A DNA stretch of 64,000 nt from Pseudidiomarina indica (GTDB taxonomy: Bacteria > Pseudomonadota > Gammaproteobacteria > Enterobacterales > Alteromonadaceae). The notes below the pieces were generated by a model. The model worked only from the letters and a program-made list of their open reading frames with translations, had not been told where the DNA came from and did no database searches. The stretch lies in assembly GCA_029279945.1 (NCBI GenBank), contig JAJUHK010000004.1:62001-126000 (forward strand), in the 5' to 3' direction. Position 1 is the first letter of the stretch, and the number at the start of each line of letters is the position of its first letter. Positions 1 to 9,500 of this stretch are shown here, piece after piece. The position numbers were made by a program, and so were the translations under genes.

Positions 1-69
1 AAACTCAGCGAACAGCGTGAACCACGTTGGCTAGTCGGGATTGAGTTAGAGCTCTTATTTGGCAGTTAA
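1..69 (+). CDS. 3' end of an unidentified protein (partial)
   Basis: Frame 1 is open from the first base of the window to a TAA at 67-69 and gives the last 22 residues of a protein ending WLVGIELELLFGS. The alternating hydrophobic and charged residues could be a closing beta strand of an outer-membrane or periplasmic protein, but too little is left to name a family. The ogt gene follows on the same strand after about 37 bases. Confidence 0.55.
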   Translation, partial: KLSEQREPRWLVGIELELLFGS

Positions 70-106
70 ATAATAAACCAACCCCATTATTTAGAGTTTG
101 CGGATC

Positions 107-568
107 ATGTATCAAGACAGCTTAGACACACCATTAGGTACGATCACCATAACTAGCAATGATGGCACAGCGATCAGTAGCGTATCCTACACGCCCGTCA
201 GCGATGCCCCTTCTTGTGAGATTACCCAGCGTGCCAAGCAGCAATTACAAGAGTATTTTGCCGGACAGCGTACGCTGTTTGAGCTGCCATTGGCCCCAAC
301 AGGGACACCGTTTCAACAACGCGTATGGCAACAACTCCTAACCGTGCCTTACGGGCAGACGGTCAGTTATCAAGCCATTGCTGAGGCCATTGATAATCCT
401 CGCGCCTGTCGTGCCGTCGGCGGAGCCAACGGAAACAACCCAATCCCAATCATTATCCCCTGTCATCGAATTATTGGCGCGAATGGCACTCTAACAGGCT
501 ATACTGGTGGAATTCATAAGAAAATATGGTTACTTCAGCATGAGGGAGCTGACTTTATCCCTTTGTAA
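107..568 (+). CDS. ogt: methylated-DNA--protein-cysteine S-methyltransferase (Ogt type)
   Basis: A suicide DNA repair enzyme that moves the alkyl group from O6-alkylguanine or O4-alkylthymine onto its own cysteine. The 153-residue protein carries the family core in the usual order: PFQQRVWQQL (helix-turn-helix DNA-binding region), ARAxRAVGxANGxNPI-like sequence, then the active-site motif IPCHRIIG with the acceptor cysteine, and a C-terminal GYTGG segment. Length suits the Ogt/MGMT single-domain form; no Ada-type regulatory domain is present. The reading frame opens at a TTG at 98, but the ATG at 107 gives the better N-terminus (MYQDSLDTPLG), so I use it; no strong ribosome-binding site decides between them. 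Family assignment is secure; Ogt rather than the stand-alone Ada C-terminal type is inferred from length. Confidence 0.93.
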   Translation: MYQDSLDTPLGTITITSNDGTAISSVSYTPVSDAPSCEITQRAKQQLQEYFAGQRTLFELPLAPTGTPFQQRVWQQLLTVPYGQTVSYQAIAEAIDNPRACRAVGGANGNNPIPIIIPCHRIIGANGTLTGYTGGIHKKIWLLQHEGADFIPL

Positions 569-668
569 AGTTACGGCAAAACCGAGTACAACAGATTGTC
601 TCGAACAAAAATTCGTTCTTTACTAAGTGTTATGAGATAACTCATAACTTCCAAAAAAGGAGATTGAC

Positions 669-923
669 ATGGTTCGATTTGCATTTGCCATCTTGATGGT
701 ATTCAGTGCGATGAATATCGCTATAGCTCAAGACACTAATGCTCAGCAAGGTCAGTTAACCACTGAGGAAGCTAAGCAGAAAGCGGCTGAAGTACAAGCT
801 GAACGAGAAGCGCTACGGGAAAAAATGAAGGCTGAAAAAGAAGCCTTACAGCAAGAGCGTAAAAATCAAATTGATAAGTTAAAGACCAAGTCGACCAAAA
901 AAGACGACAACGGCGACAACTGA
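669..923 (+). CDS. small secreted, highly charged coiled-coil protein of unknown function
   Basis: 84 residues. The first 20 (MVRFAFAILMVFSAMNIAIA) form a clear signal peptide with probable cleavage after AIA-Q. The mature part is almost all Glu, Lys, Gln, Ala and Arg (EEAKQKAAEVQAERE and similar heptad-like sequence), predicting one long helix or coiled coil, and ends in a Lys/Asp-rich tail. A good ribosome-binding site (AAAAAAGGAG) lies about 6 bases before the ATG. It stands alone between ogt and the MaoC-like gene, with a short hairpin after its stop. I do not recognise a named family; a periplasmic spacer or chaperone-like role is only a guess. Confidence 0.75.
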   Translation: MVRFAFAILMVFSAMNIAIAQDTNAQQGQLTTEEAKQKAAEVQAEREALREKMKAEKEALQQERKNQIDKLKTKSTKKDDNGDN

Positions 924-924
924 T

Positions 925-941
925 AGCCAACTGTGTTGGCT
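925..941 (+). terminator. short hairpin after the small secreted protein gene
   Basis: A 7-bp perfect inverted repeat (AGCCAAC/GTTGGCT, 3-base loop) begins two bases after the stop codon. There is no T run after it, so termination would be weak or Rho-assisted. Confidence 0.35.
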
Positions 942-949
942 GGTAGGCT

Positions 950-978
950 CTGTTTCGGCTCCCATGAAAGTGTATAAT
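950..978 (+). promoter_or_regulatory. putative sigma-70 promoter of the MaoC-like gene
   Basis: A perfect TATAAT lies at 973-978. The hexamer 17 bases upstream (CTGTTT, 950-955) matches the -35 consensus only partly. The start codon chosen for the gene is about 70 bases downstream. Confidence 0.4.
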
Positions 979-1048
979 GTGTATGACTTTGTGTTATACA
1001 TGATTGGCCGTATTATTTGATACGCTATCAATGAAGGAACATACATTC

Positions 1049-1942
1049 ATGGGATTCGAGCAGCCGGTTACATTACCTAATTTACCAGGGATGTTTTTTC
1101 GCTCCCTGTTTACCGTTGCGCGAAATGATCAAGCTGAAGCTGGAGTTCAAACGCTCCGCGCCGAATTTACTGCTCCAGCATTTTCAGTCACTCAGCTCAC
1201 TCGCTATCAACAAGCATTTGATGGTTTCGTCAGTGAAGTTCCCCTAACACTCATGTACTGTCTCGCTCAGCGCGTTCATTTAGCACAAATGCTTGGCGAG
1301 GAATTCCCTTGGCCCGCCCCTGGGCTCGTGCATGTGAGCAATAGCTTGGAACAACATCATACAATCCAACCAAGCGAAGGCTTCCACATCAAAGCGGTAA
1401 TCAAATTACCTGCCCGTGGTCCGAACGTCTCACCACGACGGCTACGTCCCAAATTTACCGTGGAATTTTGGCAGCAGGGGCAGCACGTCGTGACTTGTAT
1501 CAGTGAGTACCAAGTCATGCCTAAACAATCGGAACGTCCACGAAAAAGTAGAGAGCGTAAAATCGTTGATGCGCCTTGCGATCCTTGGCAAAAAATAAAC
1601 GTATGGTCGTTGGGTTGTAAAGTTGCGCGTGATTACGCCCGCCTCTCTGGGGATTTCAATCCGATCCATTTACACCCATTACTGTCGCGGTGGTTTGGTT
1701 TTGAACAACCGATCATACACGGGATGTATATGTCCGCTCGGGCGTTGGCTGAAATTGAACGCCATGCACAGCGTCCGGTACATAAACTTGATGTGACTTT
1801 TAAACGTCCTGTGCCATTACCGGCACAAGTGACTTTGTGGCATCAGCTGCATGAAGATGGGAGTGGAAGTTATCAAATTTGTGGGACAACGGACTACTTA
1901 CAACGTCTAGAAGGTACCTTTGTTTTAGCTCAAGACTACTAG
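1049..1942 (+). CDS. MaoC-like hot-dog-fold dehydratase/hydratase family protein
   Basis: The C-terminal third holds the hydratase-2 motif of the MaoC family: YARLSGDFNPIHLHP, with the Asp and His of the active site, followed by PIIHGMYMSARAL. This fold adds water to, or removes it from, enoyl-CoA-type thioesters. The N-terminal half is less conserved and probably forms the second, non-catalytic hot dog of a double hot-dog protein. The frame opens at TTG 1004, but AAGGAA at 1034-1039 is 9 bases before the ATG at 1049, which I choose (297 residues). The substrate cannot be told from sequence; fatty-acid or polyhydroxyalkanoate-related acyl-CoA is likely from the family. It converges with the acylase gene across a long inverted repeat. 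Confidence 0.8.
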   Translation: MGFEQPVTLPNLPGMFFRSLFTVARNDQAEAGVQTLRAEFTAPAFSVTQLTRYQQAFDGFVSEVPLTLMYCLAQRVHLAQMLGEEFPWPAPGLVHVSNSLEQHHTIQPSEGFHIKAVIKLPARGPNVSPRRLRPKFTVEFWQQGQHVVTCISEYQVMPKQSERPRKSRERKIVDAPCDPWQKINVWSLGCKVARDYARLSGDFNPIHLHPLLSRWFGFEQPIIHGMYMSARALAEIERHAQRPVHKLDVTFKRPVPLPAQVTLWHQLHEDGSGSYQICGTTDYLQRLEGTFVLAQDY

Positions 1943-1950
1943 CTTATAGT

Positions 1951-1987
1951 GAATTCTTACAGCCCCAGTGAGGGGCTGCAAGAGTTC
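1951..1987. terminator. bidirectional hairpin between convergent genes
   Basis: A long inverted repeat starts 8 bases after the MaoC-like stop. The inner stem is CAGCCCC/GGGGCTG with a 5-base loop. It extends outward through GAATTCTT/AAGAGTTC with one mismatch and one G-T pair. It lies between two convergent genes and probably ends both transcripts, although neither side has a strong T run. Confidence 0.6.
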
Positions 1988-2005
1988 AACTTTATTACTC
2001 TTATC

Positions 2006-4537
2006 TTAACGTAACGATTCACCCGTCAACGTCGCAGTACGAACCGCATTCGCCTCAATATCTTCCTGCGTGAAATGTAATGTCCGTAACTGTGGCTCTG
2101 CAGAATACAGCAAGGTCTGATCGATATAATGATCGGAATGTGGATTGGAGCTTTGTGAATAACTCAATAGCCCTTCTGCCACCGGACCAGCTTCGGTGAA
2201 TTCCAATGCAAACATCCAGCTTGATCCGTAAGTTACGTGATAGCCACCACCAACCGCACTCAAATGAGATCCGGGTAGTTGTGGATAAAGATGGCGTGGA
2301 ATCAATGTACCATCATTTTCCATATTACTCCGGAACACGTTAAAGCCACCTTCGATATTATGAGCTCCACCCCACGGCAGTTTTTCCCCCGAAGGACTGC
2401 CATCGATTAAGCTACGCTCGACAAATTGCACACTGCCAAGCGTGGCTGCCGGGTCTAACCCGGCGTTAATAATCCGTTGCTGAGCAGTGGCTAACTGCTG
2501 CAGTACCGCATTATTAGCCGCTAATGTGTGCGGAGTGGATACCGGCGCAGTAGGGTCGAATGGTACTTGCCATTGAGGATTGCGATCAAACTCAAAGGCA
2601 AACTCGCGGAACATCATCGCGCCTTTACTAGTGACGTTCATCCGTCCATCCCACTGTGCAAGTGCGTTACAAGCGGGTGTTATGTCCACCTCGCTGCTAT
2701 CTGGCATAACCACCAATGCACCGGCATTATCTTCACATAAACCCAATAAATCTTCGAGCACCGCCTCACCTAAGAAGGTACGGTTATTCAAGAGTCGGTC
2801 TACCAAATCTTCGCGAGTAAAACGACCATCAACCGAGCCACCTTCAGCTAGCATTTTCTGCCCCATACGCGACCGTAAACTCTGCTGATTACCAACAGGA
2901 CCCCACAGCGGCGATACCCCCTCAATCGGGCTATCTGGGTTAGTGAGCCAGAAACTATCATTGGAGTTTTGCACAAAATCAGTGCGCTCTAACTGCGGTG
3001 CTTGCTCAAATGGCACCGTTCCTTGTGGTATAAACAGACTGTCATCACCCGGAAAAATAGGCAATCCAGCTTGCTGCGTCATGCCTTGGTATAACGGGTG
3101 TGTTGCCCATATTGCCAACGCTTCAGGCACAACATGTGGCACTGACGAGCCATCGGTGAAGAAGGCGTTGCCGTCTACATCAACCGCCATCGCATTATTG
3201 AATACGGTGCCGGTATACTGCTCGAATGACTCTTTATAAGCAGCAATACTGTCTGCCCGGTTCATCGCCAACCAATGATCGAAAATATCATAGTTCGGTA
3301 AGTTCGCATCATAAAGTGCAAAGGCCACGTTTGTACCCGTTGCATCGACACCCCATGGTAACGCGCCAGGAACAATAATCAGTGGACCAAACTCACTATA
3401 GTAGCTGGTCTTACGTAACGTCATATGCGTATCAGGCCCAGTGGCGACTTGGATTTCATGGGTTTTGGTGGTCATCGGTACACTGTCACCATCAAGCATA
3501 TAGGTCGTACCGTTAGGGTCACTCGGATCTAGAGTTAACCGATGAATCGTAAACCGTGACGCAGTTGAAAAAGTATGTGTCCATGCCACATGTTCGTTGA
3601 ACCCAATATTAACAATTCCCGGCATCCCAGATAACGATCCCCCGACGACCTTCAAATGTCCAGGTACTTCAACTCCGAACTGCCAGAAGCGCTGGTTACC
3701 GGTATACGGGAAATGTGGGTTTGCGATTAACATGCCCCGCTCCGTCGCACTGAGATCGCGTCCGATAGCCCAACCGTTAGAACCCAATTCAAGTGGGTTG
3801 GTATCAGGTATGCCAACCGTAGTTGGATCAAAGTTTAATGCGATCGGTTCACCACTACTGCTCATCACCAAGGATTGGTTATTAGGAACTGCTAAGAATA
3901 GTGGCCCAGTGAAGTTTGCTGCACCAGGTAGCAACGCCACACCTTGGGCGTATGTCATGATATCGATCGGTGTAATTTCCTGAACCCACGGCTGGCCAGC
4001 ACAGGTTGGGTCCATATCTGCGGTATCGGTTTGCGTAATATAGGTGTTATACCCCGCCGCATAACCTGTTAGTAGCGCTTGTGCCTCTTCGCTAATTTGA
4101 CTAAAACCAGCCTCCGCATTTTCGCGAATACCAAGCGTTAAGAAGCCAAAATCTGTGAGTAAGTTTTGTGAGTCTCCTGAACCTGGCACTGCATCAGGAC
4201 CAAAATAGTAAGCACGTTTAGAGTTAAACTTGACAATTTGGTCGGCCAGAATACATAAGTTATCTTGAGCAAATGCATAACCAACCCCAAAACCAATACT
4301 TTCTATGTTATCTGCTGTGACGTAAGGAACGCCGTAGTCAGTCCAAGTCACCGTAGCATTTAACGAACCATTCGGAGCGAAGGTCACCAAACCGGGATCA
4401 GGTTGTGGGCCTCCTCCTGAAGGGGGTGGGGTTGGCGATGTATCATCAGAATCACTGCCACATGCTGCAAGTAGCAATAAGCCACCAGCAACCAATAAAG
4501 GCACCACTAAACTTGATCTTTTTGTTTTATTAATCAT
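2006..4537 (-). CDS. penicillin acylase family lipoprotein (Ntn hydrolase)
   Basis: 843 residues. The N-terminus is a lipoprotein signal: basic MINKTKRSS, hydrophobic stretch, lipobox LAAC, then a Ser/Asp/Pro/Gly-rich linker. The rest matches the N-terminal-nucleophile hydrolases of the penicillin G acylase, cephalosporin acylase and acyl-homoserine-lactone acylase (PvdQ/aculeacin) group. The motif ELGSNGWAIG holds the Ser expected to become the new N-terminus after autocleavage into alpha and beta chains, followed by ANPHFPY. The family cleaves amides of acyl chains, including quorum signals, antibiotics or N-acyl amino acids; the substrate here is unknown. The frame is open to 4636, but ATG 4537 has a ribosome-binding site (AGGTAAGG) and starts the signal peptide. 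It lies 99 bases after recD on the same strand and may be read with it. Confidence 0.88.
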   Translation of the reverse strand: MINKTKRSSLVVPLLVAGGLLLLAACGSDSDDTSPTPPPSGGGPQPDPGLVTFAPNGSLNATVTWTDYGVPYVTADNIESIGFGVGYAFAQDNLCILADQIVKFNSKRAYYFGPDAVPGSGDSQNLLTDFGFLTLGIRENAEAGFSQISEEAQALLTGYAAGYNTYITQTDTADMDPTCAGQPWVQEITPIDIMTYAQGVALLPGAANFTGPLFLAVPNNQSLVMSSSGEPIALNFDPTTVGIPDTNPLELGSNGWAIGRDLSATERGMLIANPHFPYTGNQRFWQFGVEVPGHLKVVGGSLSGMPGIVNIGFNEHVAWTHTFSTASRFTIHRLTLDPSDPNGTTYMLDGDSVPMTTKTHEIQVATGPDTHMTLRKTSYYSEFGPLIIVPGALPWGVDATGTNVAFALYDANLPNYDIFDHWLAMNRADSIAAYKESFEQYTGTVFNNAMAVDVDGNAFFTDGSSVPHVVPEALAIWATHPLYQGMTQQAGLPIFPGDDSLFIPQGTVPFEQAPQLERTDFVQNSNDSFWLTNPDSPIEGVSPLWGPVGNQQSLRSRMGQKMLAEGGSVDGRFTREDLVDRLLNNRTFLGEAVLEDLLGLCEDNAGALVVMPDSSEVDITPACNALAQWDGRMNVTSKGAMMFREFAFEFDRNPQWQVPFDPTAPVSTPHTLAANNAVLQQLATAQQRIINAGLDPAATLGSVQFVERSLIDGSPSGEKLPWGGAHNIEGGFNVFRSNMENDGTLIPRHLYPQLPGSHLSAVGGGYHVTYGSSWMFALEFTEAGPVAEGLLSYSQSSNPHSDHYIDQTLLYSAEPQLRTLHFTQEDIEANAVRTATLTGESLR

Positions 4538-4636
4538 AGCCTTACCTAGTTGTTCTGAATTGTTGGATAAAATCAATATAAACTTAACAACTTGAGTATG
4601 GCGTGAACCTAGCAGTGCTGCAAGTATAAAAATCAA

Positions 4637-6571
4637 TCAATTACTGGTTAGCCCACCACTTCGTTCAATACGATGCTCGATCGCTTTCAAAACCAACTGT
4701 GGCGACGCCGTTACCAATGTAAAGCGCTCTTTTGCACGGGTAATGCCCGTGTACAGCAACTCTTTCGTTAAAATAGGGACTTCATGTTCTGGTAATACCA
4801 TGACTGTATGCGTGAATTCTGAACCCTGTGATTTGTGAATCGTCATCGTAAAGGCAGTATCAACGTGCGTTAGACGACTCGGTAAAATCCAACGTACACC
4901 ACCGTCTGCAGTGGGGAAAGCAACCCGTAACGGTTCATCAGCAGAGCGCCGTAACACCACACCAATATCCCCGTTACGCAGGTTCAGACTATAGTCGTTT
5001 TGTGTCACCATAATGGCGCGACCAACATACCAATTGTGCGTCCCACCTTCGTGCCCAAACAACCAATAGCCGATTAGTCGGTTAAACTCATGCACCCCCC
5101 AATCTCCTTGTCGAACAGCAGTCAGTACTTGAAATTGCTCAAGTTGAATGAGTACTTGCTTAGCCCACTGATCCCACTCAGCTACATCAGTAGTTTTCGG
5201 CTGTTGCTCAAGCAAATCTAAATAGGGTTGATAGCCGCTACGGATTAACTGTTGAATCGCTGCATCCTGTGGTCGTGCGGCATGTAACATGGCAATATTG
5301 CTGAACTGTGGCTGCTGTGCCGCAATGTCTTCACTGCGGTAAATCCAGTCACTCAGCCACTCAGTACGCTGTGAATTCACCTCATTAGCAAGTTTGCCAA
5401 TTCCGCGGGTGGGATCAAACCGTCGACTGACGTGGAACATCGTGGTGTGCTGTAGGTACGGCCAGCATTGTCCTTCGGGATCGACTTTTGCTGCGGGGAT
5501 AGCAACCGGTGACGTAGCTGATAACCATTGCGCCAACTCGGGTGTATAGTGTCCCTGCTCAGCACCTCGACATAATTGCCCCAGCACCGCGCCAGCTTCT
5601 ACTGAAGCTAGCTGATCTTTGTCACCCAAAAGTATAAGGCGAGCATGGCGTGGCAATGCAGCCACGACGGCCGCCATCATTTCGATATCGATCATCGATG
5701 CTTCATCAATAATGAGCACATCCGTAATTAGTTGTTGACGGGCGTTGTGGCGGAATCCACGAGACTGTGGCAAAGCGCCAAGCAATCGATGTAAAGTCGT
5801 TGCCGTGGTAGGTATATCCTGCCGAACATCATCAATGCCGGGCAACGTTTGCAGTTCACGACCAATAGATTCAGTCATCCGCGCCGCGGCTTTTCCAGTT
5901 GGCGCAGCCAATTTGATTTGCAGTGGTGAATCACCCTCACGCAACTTTTGTAAGGTTGCCAGCAAACGCACAACGGTATATGTTTTACCGGTACCAGGCC
6001 CGCCAGTCACTATGGTAAAGCCACTTCGCATCGCCATAGCACAGGCCATCCGTTGCCAACTCAGCTCATCTGCATGACCAAATAGATCATTCAATATCTG
6101 CTTTAAGCGCTCGGTATCCACCGGCGGCTGCCACGCCATACGTGCTGCTAAATCCTCTTTAATCTGCTGTTCATAAACATGATAACGACGTAAGTATAAG
6201 CGCTCATGCTGCAGTACCAGCGGGCTATTTACTCCCTCAATTGCAGCACTAGCGGCAAGTGTGGCACAACAATCTGCCAAGGTAGCCAAGCCCGGCGTCT
6301 GCTGCAATAAGCTACGCGGCGTCATACACTGTTGGCGGCTTTCCACGCTGGCAAACTCCGGCGGCAGTGCCAAAGCTCGCTCTGGCGCTTGGTAGAGCTG
6401 TTGTAAATCAAGGCAAGGGTGGCCATGCCCCAATTGATGGCTCACCAGTGCTGCTAACACGATGATGGCTTCATGGTCAGCCCCTAACTGCCGCGCAAGT
6501 TGCTGCGCGAAACTGTAATCAATCGCCCGCAACCAACCGTGCTGATACCATAACTGCAACTGGGTTAACAT
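4637..6571 (-). CDS. recD: exodeoxyribonuclease V subunit alpha RecD
   Basis: The 5'-3' helicase motor of RecBCD, which unwinds double-strand ends and degrades or processes them for RecA loading at Chi. 644 residues, near the usual length of about 610. Motifs seen are the Walker A GGPGTGKT (near residue 190), Walker B LIIDEASMID, LLGDKDQL, and the C-terminal superfamily 1 segment TIHKSQGSEF followed by LLYTGITRAKE. The start lies inside the end of recB (7-base overlap), so the two are translationally coupled. The gene order recC, recB, recD on one strand supports the call. Confidence 0.96.
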   Translation of the reverse strand: MLTQLQLWYQHGWLRAIDYSFAQQLARQLGADHEAIIVLAALVSHQLGHGHPCLDLQQLYQAPERALALPPEFASVESRQQCMTPRSLLQQTPGLATLADCCATLAASAAIEGVNSPLVLQHERLYLRRYHVYEQQIKEDLAARMAWQPPVDTERLKQILNDLFGHADELSWQRMACAMAMRSGFTIVTGGPGTGKTYTVVRLLATLQKLREGDSPLQIKLAAPTGKAAARMTESIGRELQTLPGIDDVRQDIPTTATTLHRLLGALPQSRGFRHNARQQLITDVLIIDEASMIDIEMMAAVVAALPRHARLILLGDKDQLASVEAGAVLGQLCRGAEQGHYTPELAQWLSATSPVAIPAAKVDPEGQCWPYLQHTTMFHVSRRFDPTRGIGKLANEVNSQRTEWLSDWIYRSEDIAAQQPQFSNIAMLHAARPQDAAIQQLIRSGYQPYLDLLEQQPKTTDVAEWDQWAKQVLIQLEQFQVLTAVRQGDWGVHEFNRLIGYWLFGHEGGTHNWYVGRAIMVTQNDYSLNLRNGDIGVVLRRSADEPLRVAFPTADGGVRWILPSRLTHVDTAFTMTIHKSQGSEFTHTVMVLPEHEVPILTKELLYTGITRAKERFTLVTASPQLVLKAIEHRIERSGGLTSN

Positions 6572-9500
6572 ACGCCTACCTCCACTGCTGAGAAAATTTC
6601 AGCAAGTTGTTCAATAAGCGCCCGGGGTGGTCGATCAAAGAACACACCAGCAGTAGGTGCGCTAATGCCTCGTAAAAATAGATATGCCGCACCGCCGACA
6701 TGAGTGTCATAGTCATAATCAGCACCTAAACGCAGCCGGAGAAGTTTGTGCAAGGCAACTAAATAGATAACGTATTGCAGGTCGTAGCGGCTGCTAAGAA
6801 TTTTATCTCGCATCGCCGCAATGGAATAGGCGGTTGCTGTTGGCCCAATATAGTTAGATTTATAGTCAACCACATAATATAACCCGTTGTACTCAAATAC
6901 TAAGTCAATAAAGCCTTTGAGCATCCCATGCAATTGGGTGGGTAACACGCTTGGGCGGCCGTGCCCCGGTAGCACATGCGCACGCACTAATTGATCAATC
7001 TCTTGGGCATCACTATCTCGCACGGGAAACCAGAACTCAGGCTCGGCACTATACTGAGTTAACTGCTGTAAACACACGGTATTGTTGGGCAGGGGTAAAG
7101 GCTGTGTCAGCATGTGCGCCAACCAATCATGTAAGACTGCTTGTTCATGTAGCCATGGCTCAAGTTGTGTTCGCTCAACAATAAATTGGTAACGTAGCTC
7201 TGCATCAGCGGCCAATACCCCAAAACCTATACTCGCGGCATCTTCAAGCAGGTTATGTAAGTAAGTTCCCGCATCTGGCCCTTTCGGAAAGCTGTGGATA
7301 GTATGAGGGGTGGGCAACTGCTCCAATACGGGAGGTGAGTCAAACTGCTCCTCCAATGCGTTTTGGCTGTCAGTATCATCTGATGCAATCCAAGCACCAT
7401 ATTTCAAGGCACTATAACTTGCGACCCACCACCGCTCGAATCGATGTGTGTCCGGCATGGTACACCAAGCCAATGCCGACTGACCTAAAGCTGGTGGTTG
7501 GTACAATGTGATATCAATCAGTTCTGGCACATCAACTCGAACACTGTGGGGCGGCGGTTGCCAAGATTCGAGCACAATATTACCGGCCCCGCTAAGAATG
7601 TAATGTAAGGCGGTGTCTGTAAAAGTTTGATAAGGAGCAATACCAATAAAGGTTTTATATTGTGCTCGGGTAACGGCCACATACAACTTACGAATATCTT
7701 CCTGCAGCCGCTCTAAGTCAATTTTTGCTGCTATGTCATCATTATCGCCGTCAAATGCAACCTGTAACTGCCCGTCATCATCGTGATAGCGGGCTGGGTA
7801 CTTCACGCGCAAATGCCGTTTCTTGGTCGCTGACACAAAAGGTATAAACACCAGTGGGTACTGCAAGCCTTTCGATTTGTGAATTGTGATCACTTGCACC
7901 AACTGGTTGTCGCTTTCAAGCCTGACTTGCTGTTCCTCGGCTTCGGTTGAGTTACGATCAGCCACGGCTTCAATATGTTCTGCTAAGTATCTTAATACGC
8001 CGACCATACCTTCGGTGACTGCTGCATGTTGTTGGAGTAGCTCAGCAATATGCAGCACATCTGTTAGCAAGCGCTCACCATCCACCTGGGTTAGGAGACG
8101 CGCAGGAATATGGTAGTCATGAAGGATTTTCTGAATTGTGGCTAACACCCCTTGGTGCTGCCACCGCTCGTGATAGCGATAGAAACGTTCAGCAAATTCA
8201 TCCCACTGCAATTCATCATTAAGAATACTATCTATCTCGGCCACACTTAAATCGAGCAACCCACTAACCAAAGCTGCTCGCAGCAACCTGGGATCACGTG
8301 GTTGTGCGCAAGCTTGCAGAACCCTAAGTAATTCCACTGCTAGTGGGCATTGGAACACTGAATCACGATCTGATAAATAAACGCTTTGGATCTGGCGGCG
8401 GTGCAGTGCTTCACGGATAATTTTCGCTTCATTTCGGTCATTTACTAACACCGCAATATCACCGGGTTTTACCCGCACAAAATCATCCTGCCCAGCAAAC
8501 CCAGCACTTGGGTCGTTCAGCAGTTTAGCGATTGTTTCGGCGTGCCAGTTTGCTAAGCGTTCATGATAAAGGTCTTTAGTCAATCGCTCTTCACTGACGC
8601 AATCAAATTGCAATGCGCACGTATGCTCACCATGTTGAATAAATGACGTGTTTAGGCCGTTCGCACGCACAGGAATAAAAGGTACTGGATCATTACCTGT
8701 AGCTGAGTCAGCAAAACAAAACGGCCCACGCGGCAGTGTTTTAGCTGTATCAAATAGTGCATTTGAGGCGTTGACCATCTCCACCGTCGAGCGATAGTTC
8801 GTGGCTAAGGTGTAGTGCCGGCCAACGGTGGCCTCTCGAGCCTGCAAATAAGTGTAGATATCAGCATTACGAAACGAATAAATAGCTTGTTTGGGGTCAC
8901 CAATGAGAAATAACCCGGTATCAGCAGCAGGGTTTGCGACTCGATACACGTGGTTAAAAATGGCATACTGAATCGGGTCGGTATCTTGAAACTCATCAAC
9001 CATGGCAATCGGAAACTGTGTGCGAATTATATCCGCCAAGACGGCTCCGTGATCTCCTGCCAGTGCCCCCTCTAACCGCGTGAGCATGTCATCAAAACCA
9101 ATTTCTGCTCGTTGTCGCTGCAACCGTTGAAAACGCTGCTGTAACCACCAGGCGGCATGAGCAAGTAACGCTGCGGTTGGATCCGGTAGCATCTGCACCA
9201 CTTGCTGTAGCAACGCTAACTGCTCCCATAGCATGCAAGCCGGTAGTTCGGTTTTCAAACAGTCCTGTAACCCCTCAGGCGTTAGTTTTTCCCACCCTGA
9301 TTTCGGCTCAAGGGTTGGTGTTAATGCAACACCCTCTTGCCCTAATTGAGAGGCCCAATCCCGCAGCTGACTGAGCCATTTCTCCTCGGAATTGGCACGT
9401 AATTTACGGCCATCAACAAGTTTACCCTGACGCAGGCCGGTCAATATTTGCTCACCTTCGTCAATCCACTGTAACCACGGCAATTGATGAAAATGATCAC

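Noticed and set aside
2580-3983. Several long plus-strand frames inside the acylase gene
   Set aside because: They lie antisense within a full-length recognised protein, lack ribosome-binding sites and show no domain character.
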